NCBI RefSeq assembly: GCF_014841615.1
Contig: NZ_JACYUG010000004.1
Span: 180,647 to 244,646, forward strand
Direction: 5' to 3'
DNA from: Sphingomonas sp. CFBP 8760
GTDB lineage: Bacteria; Pseudomonadota; Alphaproteobacteria; Sphingomonadales; Sphingomonadaceae
DNA: 64,000 nt
The notes under the pieces were generated by a model. That model saw only the letters and a program-made list of their open reading frames with translations, made no database searches and had not been told where the DNA came from. The position numbers and the translations under genes were made by a program. Shown here in pieces: positions 51,719 to 60,179 of this stretch (within the stretch, counting starts at the first letter, position 1; every line of letters starts with the position of its first letter).

Positions 51719-53233
51719 TCACCGTTTCGACAGATGGATGGTCGTGATCGACATCGGGGCCGCGATGATGGCGGGGCGGGCTGTCGGAGGCTGGGGCGCG
51801 CCGGCTTCCGCGTCACGTCCGGTGGCCGTGACGGTCGTGGTCGCCGTCCATGACCCCGGTGCCGCCACCGTCAGCCGTCGCGGCGAGATGCCGGCATTGA
51901 CGTGGACGAACGCCAGATCGCGGCCGTCGCCGGACACCGCGCCGACCGTATCGGGATCATCGACCCGCACCAGCCGGTAGCCGGGCCGGATCGACCGGCT
52001 GAAATTCGCCATGGCCCAGTATCTGGTCGTGAGGTGGATTGGGTGGGGTGCCGTGGCAGGCGCCCGCAGGTCCATCTTGATGAGGCCCCAGTTCGATCCG
52101 GTGCCCCGTGCGCCCCCCGATAAATCCTCCACCGCCTGCCAGAAGACCCAGGCGACCGGTTCCAGCCGCTTCAGATCGGCGACGATGTGATCGGCCAGCG
52201 CCAGCGCGGGGCGGATATCGTCGAAATCCTCCGGCAGCTTGTCGCCGGGGGTGTCGTTTTCGGACATCCACAGCGGGATGCCCGATGCCCGCGCGACGTC
52301 ACGCACGCCGGTCTGGTGAAGCGTGCCATAGCTGTGCACGTTCAGTTGCCCGATGCGCGCCCGCGTCGCGGCCGGGTAGGCCGCCCAGTCGGTCAGTAAC
52401 AGGTCGGAACTGGTCTCGTCCATCGCGGCCACGACCGTCGCCAGCTGCTGCGTCCGCAGCGCTGCGGCGGTGGCGTCGATCATCGTCGCCTGCCGGGCGG
52501 GCGACCAGTGCGACCCTTCCTGCCGGTTGGCGGCGAACCAGTAATCGGTGTTGGGCTCGTTGACAGGCGACAGGGTGCGAAAGACGATGCGGTGCTGCCG
52601 CTGCAGGCGCTCGACCACGCGGGTCAGATAGGTGGCGAAGCGCCCTTCCTGGCCGGGGCGGAGATTGTCGTCCGTGCCCTTCTCGGCGCCGGACACGCGG
52701 CCGCTGACGGTCATGAACCATGGCGGCGAATTGGAAAATGCCTCCAGGATCGGCGTCTTCACCCGCGCGGCGATCGCATCCAGCCACCAGCGTTGCCGGG
52801 CGTCGGCGGACCAGTCCCACATCTCCGGCCGGTCGGGGTTCCACCAATCGGTGCCCACCGCCCCCGCCGGTTGCCGCCAGAAGCCGGGGATCGCCCCGCC
52901 CGGCCGCAGATATGGCGGGGTGCCTGCCCGGTTGCCCCCGCCGATATTGTAGCGCGCGATCGTGAAGCCGAGGCCGTTCTGGCCGTAGAGCAGGTCCGCC
53001 AGCTTTTGCCGCACCGGATCGGGATAGCCGCCGGTCACATCGGCGAACCAGGCGAGCGCCGTGCCCCAGCCCTCGAACACCGGGCCGGGACGATCGATCT
53101 CGGGGGTGATGGTGATCGTGACCGTTGGCTCGACGGTGGTCGCCGGTGGGGGCGGGGCCGGATCGCGGGCGGACAGGGCCGCAGGCATGAAGCCCAGCAA
53201 GGCAACTATCCCGAACAGGGCGTACCGGATCAT
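51719..53233 (-). CDS. GH30 family glycoside hydrolase
   Basis: The 504-aa secreted enzyme has a signal peptide (ending ALSARD), a GH30 barrel and a C-terminal beta domain. The acid/base Glu226 lies in SPVNEPNTDYW and the nucleophile Glu325 in LWMSENDTPG; FEGWGTALAWFADV and SNSPPWFMTVSG are typical of the clan. Subfamily cannot be fixed by eye: features such as FEGWGT resemble endo-beta-1,6-galactanase-like members, while glucuronoxylanase or beta-xylosidase activity is also possible. It converges with the GH31 gene with a 112-bp gap, and points away from the TonB receptor. Confidence 0.88.
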   Translation of the reverse strand: MIRYALFGIVALLGFMPAALSARDPAPPPPATTVEPTVTITITPEIDRPGPVFEGWGTALAWFADVTGGYPDPVRQKLADLLYGQNGLGFTIARYNIGGGNRAGTPPYLRPGGAIPGFWRQPAGAVGTDWWNPDRPEMWDWSADARQRWWLDAIAARVKTPILEAFSNSPPWFMTVSGRVSGAEKGTDDNLRPGQEGRFATYLTRVVERLQRQHRIVFRTLSPVNEPNTDYWFAANRQEGSHWSPARQATMIDATAAALRTQQLATVVAAMDETSSDLLLTDWAAYPAATRARIGQLNVHSYGTLHQTGVRDVARASGIPLWMSENDTPGDKLPEDFDDIRPALALADHIVADLKRLEPVAWVFWQAVEDLSGGARGTGSNWGLIKMDLRAPATAPHPIHLTTRYWAMANFSRSIRPGYRLVRVDDPDTVGAVSGDGRDLAFVHVNAGISPRRLTVAAPGSWTATTTVTATGRDAEAGAPQPPTARPAIIAAPMSITTIHLSKR

Positions 53234-53653
53234 CCGATCACCCCTGTGCCGCGACGGCCGCTGACGTGAATGGCGAACACGGGTGAGGGGTGGCCATCCG
53301 CCATAAACGTCGAACGATCGTCTGGTCCGGCAAGATGGCGAGGGTGCCGCATCACGGACGGTAACGTCATCGACCCTCCGATTGCCGCCATGATGCCTTC
53401 AGCGTCCCGCCCCATATCGCCGGATATCCTCTCCCATGGTCCGGACATCATGCTCCGGATCGCATGGAAAGGAAACGATTTGTCCTGATTGCGACGATAG
53501 GACCGCTGCCGGATGCATGACTATTTAGGCCAGCTATGCTGATATAATATACGAAACTGCTTGCTGCACCAAGTTGTTGTCCCTTAACAGGTCAGACAAT
53601 TGGCGGTGACGATCCATGCGAGATCGGGCCGCGTCAAAAGGGGGGGATGACCG
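53234..53653. other. Divergent intergenic region between GH30 and the TonB receptor
   Basis: These 420 bp should hold the promoters of both units. An AT-rich stretch near 53535-53560 contains a TATAAT at 53543-53548, about 106 bp before the receptor start, which may be a -10 box; no convincing -35 was seen. No gene or long palindrome was found, and the long minus-strand frame crossing it is a shadow of the receptor gene. Confidence 0.4.
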
Positions 53654-56524
53654 ATGATGCGTGTGGCGCGATGGCTGGCCGGGGTGTCGGTTCCGACGAT
53701 GCTGGCGATGGCAACGGGTGCGGCGGCGCAGCAGGCGGTTCCCGCCGCAGGGCAGCCGGTACCGGCCTCCGGGCAGAACGGCGCCACCGCCTCCATCAAC
53801 GCCGATCAGGCCGGACAGGGCAATGGCGGCGATGACATCGTCGTCACCGGCGTGCGCGCCAGCCTCAGTTCGGCGCAGGCGCTCAAGCGCAATGCCGACC
53901 AGATCGTCGATTCGGTGAACGCGCAGGATATTGGGCGCTTGCCCGACGTGAACACGACCGAGGCATTGCAGCGCATCACCGGCGTCCAGATCCAGCGCCG
54001 TTACGGCGAGGGCGCGACCGATTTCGACCATCGCACGTCGCCCGCGATCACGGTGCGCGGCCTGACGCAGGTGCAGAATTTCATCGATGGCCGGGCGGCC
54101 TATTCCGCATCGGGCGGGCGGGCGTTCGATCTCGAAGGCATCCCGCCCGAACTGCTGTCGGGCATCGACGTGTACAAAAACCCGCCGGCCAACATCATCG
54201 AAGGCGGCATCGGCGGCGCGGTCAACCTGCGCACCCGCAAGCCGTTCGATGCCCCCGGCCAGGTGATGAGCTTCACCGCGCGGGGCAATTACTATGATCG
54301 CGCCGACAAGTTCGGTGGATCGGTGTCGGGCCTGTACAGCAACCGCTGGGACACCGGCATGGGCGAGATCGGCCTGCTGGTGAACGCGGTCTACAGCAAG
54401 AGCCAGTATCGCCAGGACGGTTTCCTCGCCGGGCCGTTCGCCGAAATCCAGCCGGGCACGATCGCGGGGGCCCCGGCCAATGCGCGCATCCCCTATGGCT
54501 TCGAGATCTATGACGACAGCGGCGATCGTCGTCGCTTCGGCATCGCCGCCGCGCTTCAGTGGCAGGCGAACGAGAACGTGCTGGTCACCGCCCAGTATCA
54601 GGGCACCAAATACTGGTTCAACCGCACCGGCGCCTATTATTACGACTTCAACAACCGCACCAACGTCCGCAACGCGGCGGGCGCCATCACCGAATACGGC
54701 ACCGATCCACTGCCGGGCGCCACGTTCCAGTTCAACGATCAGGGCTATGCCACCAAGGGGTCGCTTCGCAACCAGGTCTTCGAGACCGGCCGGTTCGATC
54801 AGGAATTGTGGAGCGCGTCGCAGAACTACACCTTCAACGTCGCGTGGCAGGCCACCGACCGGCTGAAGGCGACGTTCGATTTCCAGTATCTGGATTCCTA
54901 TTACAACGCCGATCGCAACGGCCATGTCCTGTCGCTCTACACCCAGACCGGGCAGAGCGCGGTCGGCAGCGCCACCACCACCGCGGTGCCCGCGTCGCAG
55001 CGGTCGATCGTCGATTTCGACCTGACCGGCAAACGCCCGTCCTGGGACGTCCGCAACAAGGCGTTGCTCACCAACCCCGCCAGCTACACGCTGCCGTTCA
55101 TCGCCGATTCGATCACGCGGAACGATGCGGATACGCTCGCGCTGGCCTATGACCTGGAATATGACGTCGAGGGCAGCTTCCTGTCGAAGCTGCGCGGCGG
55201 GGCGCGTTATGCCGATAGCGGCATCGAACTGCGCGGCACCTGGAACGGCGTCGGGTTGAGCGCGGCGGGGCCGGGCGTCAATGCGCCGAACGGCACCGCG
55301 CTGATCCCGCTGACCCGGTTCCCGCAACTGGGCATGGCCGGCCCCTCCAAGGACTTCTTCGATGGCAACACGCTGACCGGCGGCATCCTCTATCCGGCAT
55401 TCCCGGCGGGCGACGGCGTGATGGCGCAGACGCGCGCGCTCTATTCGCTGTTCGGCACGCAGATCCGCACCGACTTCACGCCGGGCGAGCTGAACTTCCA
55501 GAGCGAGAAGACCTATACTGTCTATGGCATCGGCGATTACGCCTTCGATGTCGGCGAGGTGCGGATCGACGGTGCGCTCGGCGTCCGGCTGGTGAAGACC
55601 GACACGACGTCGGATGGCACGCAGTTCAACGCGGACGGCACCTCGTCGCCCCTGTCGATCGGCAACAGCTATACGCGGGCCCTGCCGAGCTTCAACCTGC
55701 GGGCCAGGTTCACCGACACGTTGCAGTTCCGTGCCGCCTTCTCGAAGAGCATCGCCCGGCCGAACTTCGACCAACTGTCCACCAACCTGTCGCTGAACGC
55801 GCCCAACCAGGTCAACCCGGTCACCGGCCGCCCCAGCGCCAGTTCGGGCAATCCGCTGCTGAAGCCGATCGAGTCGACCAATTACGACGTGACGCTGGAA
55901 TGGTATTTCTCCAACACCGGATCGCTGACCGGCGGTCTGTTCTACAAGGACGCCAAGGGCTTCCTGGCCAGTGGCGTGCTGGTCCAGACGCTCAACGGCA
56001 TCCCCTACGACGTGAATTCGGTCCGCAACTCGGCCGATGGCACGGTGAAGGGCGCCGAGGTCGGCTACCAGCAGTTCTTCGACTTCCTGCCGGGGGTGCT
56101 GAGCGGGCTGGGGATGCAGGCGAACTACACCTATGTCGACAGCAGCGTCGCCAACCCGTTCTTCGGCACCAACGCGCTGGCCCCCGCCCGCAGCCCGCTG
56201 GAGAAGCTGTCGAAGCACAGCTACAATCTGGTCGGCCTGTACGAAAAGGGGCCGATCACGGCGCGGGTCGCGTGGAACTGGCGCAGCCGGTATCTCGATG
56301 CCACGACCGGCAGCGGGGCGCCCGGCGAATTGCAGTTCGCCAATCCCTATGCCTCGCTCGACGCGTCGGTCAGCGTCAACGTGAACAGCCATATCGCGGT
56401 GACGGCGGACGTGGTGAACCTGAACAACCGCATGAACCAGACCTATATCGGCACCCCCGCGGCACCGTTGCAGTATCAGCTGAACGATCGCCGTTATGGC
56501 CTGACGCTGCGGGCAACCTATTGA
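53654..56524 (+). CDS. TonB-dependent receptor (Caulobacter-type, carbohydrate uptake)
   Basis: The 956-aa outer membrane transporter has a signal peptide (TGAAAQQ), a plug beginning DDIVVTGVRASLSSAQALK with IVDSVNAQDIGRLPDVNTTE and the glycine-rich IEGGIGGAVNLRTRKPFD, then a large beta barrel ending in an aromatic residue (LTLRATY). The IGRLPDVN pattern marks the subgroup of TonB receptors that take up plant-derived saccharides in Caulobacter, Xanthomonas and sphingomonads. Flanking GH30, GH31 and halogenase genes support a glycan substrate, probably a xylose-containing oligosaccharide. Confidence 0.95.
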   Translation: MMRVARWLAGVSVPTMLAMATGAAAQQAVPAAGQPVPASGQNGATASINADQAGQGNGGDDIVVTGVRASLSSAQALKRNADQIVDSVNAQDIGRLPDVNTTEALQRITGVQIQRRYGEGATDFDHRTSPAITVRGLTQVQNFIDGRAAYSASGGRAFDLEGIPPELLSGIDVYKNPPANIIEGGIGGAVNLRTRKPFDAPGQVMSFTARGNYYDRADKFGGSVSGLYSNRWDTGMGEIGLLVNAVYSKSQYRQDGFLAGPFAEIQPGTIAGAPANARIPYGFEIYDDSGDRRRFGIAAALQWQANENVLVTAQYQGTKYWFNRTGAYYYDFNNRTNVRNAAGAITEYGTDPLPGATFQFNDQGYATKGSLRNQVFETGRFDQELWSASQNYTFNVAWQATDRLKATFDFQYLDSYYNADRNGHVLSLYTQTGQSAVGSATTTAVPASQRSIVDFDLTGKRPSWDVRNKALLTNPASYTLPFIADSITRNDADTLALAYDLEYDVEGSFLSKLRGGARYADSGIELRGTWNGVGLSAAGPGVNAPNGTALIPLTRFPQLGMAGPSKDFFDGNTLTGGILYPAFPAGDGVMAQTRALYSLFGTQIRTDFTPGELNFQSEKTYTVYGIGDYAFDVGEVRIDGALGVRLVKTDTTSDGTQFNADGTSSPLSIGNSYTRALPSFNLRARFTDTLQFRAAFSKSIARPNFDQLSTNLSLNAPNQVNPVTGRPSASSGNPLLKPIESTNYDVTLEWYFSNTGSLTGGLFYKDAKGFLASGVLVQTLNGIPYDVNSVRNSADGTVKGAEVGYQQFFDFLPGVLSGLGMQANYTYVDSSVANPFFGTNALAPARSPLEKLSKHSYNLVGLYEKGPITARVAWNWRSRYLDATTGSGAPGELQFANPYASLDASVSVNVNSHIAVTADVVNLNNRMNQTYIGTPAAPLQYQLNDRRYGLTLRATY

Positions 56525-56587
56525 CGGTGAGGATGGCCTGCACGGAACCGAAAACCGTGCGGGCCATGCCGGCCGGAACGCGATAGG

Positions 56588-57346
56588 ATGCCGGAAATGA
56601 TCGCCGCGCCCGCACCCACTGTCCGCGACGTGCAGGTGATGCCTGTCGGCCGCGAAGGCCAGCCCGTCGTGATCGTCGACGGGGCGACCGGTGCGCTCGC
56701 TACCCTGATCGAACAGGCGGCGCGGACACGGTTCCAGCCGGCAGGCGAGGTCGGCAGTCATTATCCCGGCCTGTTGGGGCCGGCACCGACGACATATCTC
56801 GATGCGATGGTACGCTCGGTCCTGCCGCTGATCGAGACGCATTTCGGCACCGGCCCCGTCGCGCCGGTGCGGGCGCGCGGCAATTTCTCGCTCGTCACGA
56901 CGCCACCGGCCGAACTGACCGTCGAGCAGCGTATTCCGCATGTCGACACCGCCGACGCGCTCCAGTTCGCCACCGTGCATTTCCTGTGCGATTGCGGATC
57001 GGGCGGCACCGGCTTTTTCCGCCACCGGGCGACCGGGTACGAGACGATCGACGGGTCGCGCCTGGCCGCCTACCGCGCCGCCCTCGATCCCGAACTGGTC
57101 CGGACACCCCCGGCGGCCGCCTATGCGGTCGCGGCGGGCGGCGACCTGTTCGAGGGGATCGGCATGATCGAGGCACGGCCGGACCGGCTGATCCTGTACC
57201 GTGCCGGGCTGCTCCATTCCGGGCTGATCGGCACGCCGCCGGCGGCGGCCGCCGATCCGCGACGCGGGCGGCTGACGGGCAACCTGTTCCTGCAATGCCG
57301 GGTGGTGACGGGCCAGATGGTAACGGGCCGGGTGGTGACGGCATGA
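56588..57346 (+). CDS. DUF6445-like protein, probable 2-oxoglutarate/Fe(II) oxygenase fold
   Basis: The 252-aa protein has the spacing of a prolyl-hydroxylase-type oxygenase: an HxD pair in RIPHVDTAD, a distal His in GLLHSGLI and an Arg in RRGRLTGNLFLQ. This family, recalled as DUF6445, often lies beside flavin-dependent halogenase-like genes and TonB receptors. Its ATG is 63 bp after the receptor, and its stop overlaps the halogenase start by 4 bp (ATGA). A modification of a sugar or aromatic ligand is suspected; its substrate and reaction are unknown. Confidence 0.75.
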   Translation: MPEMIAAPAPTVRDVQVMPVGREGQPVVIVDGATGALATLIEQAARTRFQPAGEVGSHYPGLLGPAPTTYLDAMVRSVLPLIETHFGTGPVAPVRARGNFSLVTTPPAELTVEQRIPHVDTADALQFATVHFLCDCGSGGTGFFRHRATGYETIDGSRLAAYRAALDPELVRTPPAAAYAVAAGGDLFEGIGMIEARPDRLILYRAGLLHSGLIGTPPAAAADPRRGRLTGNLFLQCRVVTGQMVTGRVVTA

Positions 57347-58866
57347 ACCGCGACGGGCCGTTGCGCAGCATCGCCATCGTCGGCGGCGGCACCGCCGGCT
57401 GGATGGCGGCGGCGGCGCTGTCACGCGTGCTGGGCACGCAGCGGATCGCGATCACGCTCGTCGAATCGGAGGAGATCGGCACCATCGGGGTGGGTGAAGC
57501 GACGATCCCGCCGATCCAGTCGTTCAACGCGCTGCTCGGGCTGGACGAGGACGAGTTCGTTCGCGAGACGATGGGCAGCTTCAAGCTGGGTATCGAATTC
57601 GTCGACTGGCTGCGCCCCGGCCATCGGTATTTCCATCCGTTCGGGACCTATGGCGTCGATGCCGGCGCGGTACCGTTCGAGGCGATGTGGCATCGGCTGC
57701 GGCAGGCGGGGCAGGCGCAACCGCTCGACGCCTATTCGATCTGCGCGGCGGCCGCCGCCGGCGGCCGGTTCATGCGGCCGGTGCCGGGGGGCAACTCGCC
57801 CCTGTCGCATATCGGCTATGCCTTTCATTTCGATGCCGGCCTCTATGCCCGTTACCTGCGCCGCCATGCCGAAGCGGCGGGGGTCGTGCGCCGCGAGGGG
57901 CGGGTCGGGCAGGTGATCCGCCGTGCGCCGGACGGCTTCATCGAGGCGGTCGTGCTGGCGGGGGGAGAGCGGATCGCCGCGGACCTGTTCATCGACTGTT
58001 CGGGTTTTCGCGGCCTGTTGATCGGCGAGGCGCTGGGCGCCGGGTTCGAGGACTGGAGCGCGTGGCTGCCCAACGACCGGGCGGTCGCGGTGCCCTCCGC
58101 CAACAACGGGCCGCCGACGCCCTTCACCCGGTCGACCGCGCGCGCCGCCGGATGGCAGTGGCGTATCCCCCTCCAGCATCGCACCGGCAATGGCTATGTC
58201 TATGCGTCCGGCGATCTTTCCGACGACGAGGCGACCGCCACGCTGCTCGCCAATCTAGACGGCGAGGCATTGGCCGAACCCCGGCTGCTGCGGTTCCGCA
58301 CCGGGCGCCGCGAGGCATTCTGGGTCGGCAACTGCGTGGCGCTGGGATTGGCGAGCGGGTTCATGGAGCCGCTGGAATCGACCAGTATCCACCTCGTGCA
58401 GGCTGGCATCGCCCGACTGCTGGAGATGCTGCCGACGCGGGCGTTCGAGCCGGCCGACACCCGTCGCTACAACCGGCTGATGACCGCCGAGTTCGAGACG
58501 ATCCGCGATTTCCTGATCCTGCATTTCCATGCCACCGAACGCGACGACACCGCCTATTGGCGCCGGCTGCGGACGATGGCCGTGCCGGAGACGCTGGCCG
58601 AACGGATCCGCATCTACCGCGCCACGGGACGGATTTTCCGCGAGGCGGACGAACTGTTCACCAGAACGAGCTGGCTTGCGGTGATGGACGGACAGGGGCT
58701 GTGCGCCCGTGGGCACGATCCGCTGGCGGCGACGATGCCCTTGGCGGACGCCGCCGGCCGCCTCGACCGCATCGCCCATGTGACCGCGCTCGCCGCGCAG
58801 CGGATGCCGTCGCACGCCGACTTCATCGCGCAGCGGATCGGTGGCGACCGGTCGCTAGGGGCATAG
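57343..58866 (+). CDS. Flavin-dependent (tryptophan-type) halogenase family protein
   Basis: The 507-aa flavoprotein has the FAD motif VGGGTAGWMAAAAL (residues 13-26), GVGEATIP, the putative catalytic Lys81 in FKLGIEF, the halogenase signature WQWRIP (W271, W273, I275, P276) and Glu342 in FMEPLEST. The catalytic residues expected for halogenation are therefore present. Members associated with TonB receptors, such as the Brevundimonas enzyme BrvH, halogenate indole weakly; their true substrate is unknown. Overlap with the DUF6445-like gene suggests joint action. A flavin partner reductase is not in the window. Confidence 0.92.
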   Translation: MNRDGPLRSIAIVGGGTAGWMAAAALSRVLGTQRIAITLVESEEIGTIGVGEATIPPIQSFNALLGLDEDEFVRETMGSFKLGIEFVDWLRPGHRYFHPFGTYGVDAGAVPFEAMWHRLRQAGQAQPLDAYSICAAAAAGGRFMRPVPGGNSPLSHIGYAFHFDAGLYARYLRRHAEAAGVVRREGRVGQVIRRAPDGFIEAVVLAGGERIAADLFIDCSGFRGLLIGEALGAGFEDWSAWLPNDRAVAVPSANNGPPTPFTRSTARAAGWQWRIPLQHRTGNGYVYASGDLSDDEATATLLANLDGEALAEPRLLRFRTGRREAFWVGNCVALGLASGFMEPLESTSIHLVQAGIARLLEMLPTRAFEPADTRRYNRLMTAEFETIRDFLILHFHATERDDTAYWRRLRTMAVPETLAERIRIYRATGRIFREADELFTRTSWLAVMDGQGLCARGHDPLAATMPLADAAGRLDRIAHVTALAAQRMPSHADFIAQRIGGDRSLGA

Positions 58867-58916
58867 CCCGGCCTTACGGTAGGTGAGGGTGGAACTGCCC
58901 TTGGGTAGGGAAAACT

Positions 58917-59007
58917 TGGCGGAGCGGGAGGGATTCGAACCCTCGATACGCTTTTGGCGTATACTCACTTTCCAGGCGAGCGCCTTCGACCACTCGGCCA
59001 CCGCTCC
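58917..59007 (-). tRNA. tRNA-Ser (GGA anticodon)
   Basis: This is a 91-nt class II tRNA on the minus strand. Acceptor GGAGCGG pairs with CCGCTCC, discriminator G and CCA are encoded, anticodon stem CTCGC/GTGAG encloses loop CTGGAAA (anticodon GGA), and a long variable arm with TACGCCAAAAGCGTA is present. Confidence 0.96.
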
Positions 59008-59092
59008 GCATGCTTGGAACAGGCCCCCTAGGCGGGTGGGCGCGTCGGTGCAAGAGATTGCGTGCGCGGCCGGGCTGGGGCAGGTTCGCGGG

Positions 59093-59965
59093 ATGATCGC
59101 CCTTCTCCTCGCTTTGTCGATGCAGGCGGCCGCCCCGGCGGCGCCCGTGACGGTTCAACCCGCCGATCCGCTGCCCGCCGACTGGGTGACGATGCCCGAC
59201 GACGAGGTGCTGGTGATGACGCTGGCCGGCGGCGGGACGGTGACGGTGCGGCTGGCGGCGGGATATGCGCCGGCGCATGTCGGCAACATCCGGCGGCTGG
59301 CCGCGGCCAGATGGTGGGACGCCGGCGGCAGCGTGTACCGGGTGCAGGACAATTACGTCGCGCAATGGGGCGACGCGACCGAGAAGAAGCCGTTGCCCGA
59401 CGGCGTCGTCGCCAATCCGCCCGCCGAATATGAATGGACGGGCGGCGCGGCGCCGGTCTCGAGGCTGACGCGCCGCGATCCCTATGCCGAATGGGCGGGC
59501 TACAGCGCCGATGGCTGGCCGCTGGCGGGGAGCGGCACGGCGACGTGGCTGCCGCATTGTTACGGCATGGTCGGCGTGGCGCGCGATCTGGCGCCCAGCA
59601 CCGGCAGCGGCGGCGACCTGTACACCGCGATCGGCCATGCCCCGCGCGCGCTGGACCGCAACATCGCGGTGGTCGGCCGGGTGATCGAGGGGATCGAGCG
59701 GCTGTCGGTACTGCCGCGCGGCACGGGCGATCTGGGCTTCTACAAGACGGAGGGCGAGCGGACGGCGATCGTCTCGGTCCGGCTGGCGAGCGACCTGCCG
59801 GCGGCGGAGCGGCCGCATTACCAGTACCGGGCGACCGCCAATCCGCGCTTCACCGCGTGGATCGCGGCGCGGGAGAACCGGACGCCGCCGTTCTTCGTGG
59901 TGCCGGCGGGGGGCGCGGACATCTGCAACGCGATGCCGCCGGTGCGGCGGATGCCCGCCCCCTGA
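59093..59965 (+). CDS. Periplasmic cyclophilin-type peptidylprolyl isomerase
   Basis: The 290-aa product begins with a signal peptide (MIALLLALSMQAAAPAAPV) and a cyclophilin core: MTLAGGGTVTVRLAAGYAPAHVGNIRRLA, YRVQDNYVAQWG, and a GVARDL/TAIGHAPRALDRNIAVVGRVIEGIE region. Several canonical active-site residues (for example the FHR Arg and the QGGD motif) are replaced or shifted, so activity may be reduced. ATG 59093 is the best start because the upstream frame overlaps tRNA-Ser. Role: folding of periplasmic or secreted proteins, by analogy. Confidence 0.85.
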   Translation: MIALLLALSMQAAAPAAPVTVQPADPLPADWVTMPDDEVLVMTLAGGGTVTVRLAAGYAPAHVGNIRRLAAARWWDAGGSVYRVQDNYVAQWGDATEKKPLPDGVVANPPAEYEWTGGAAPVSRLTRRDPYAEWAGYSADGWPLAGSGTATWLPHCYGMVGVARDLAPSTGSGGDLYTAIGHAPRALDRNIAVVGRVIEGIERLSVLPRGTGDLGFYKTEGERTAIVSVRLASDLPAAERPHYQYRATANPRFTAWIAARENRTPPFFVVPAGGADICNAMPPVRRMPAP

Positions 59966-60107
59966 GGCCGGAAAGCCGCGCGGAAAGTCACACCGGAAAG
60001 TCACGAAAGTCCCATCCTACAGGGGTGCGCGGCAGACGGGTGCAGGGCGGTGACGGTCGTCATCGCCCGATCGACCGTCCCTAGCATCCGTCGCCTGTGC
60101 ATTCCCA

Positions 60108-60149
60108 CCCCGCCCGACGCTCCTTCGGCGGAAGCAGCGTCGGGCGGGG
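60108..60149. terminator. Strong hairpin between cyclophilin and GlmS-like genes
   Basis: CCCCGCCCGACGCT at 60108-60121 is perfectly complementary to AGCGTCGGGCGGGG at 60136-60149 with a 14-nt loop. It sits between two convergent genes and could terminate both. No U-tract follows on either side. Confidence 0.6.
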
Positions 60150-60179
60150 ATTACCGGAAGGCGGCGCTGTAGGACAGCA

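Noticed and set aside
53534..57424. 1296-codon open frame on the minus strand
   Set aside because: It is antisense to the TonB receptor and the DUF6445-like gene, and has shadow composition without any domain.
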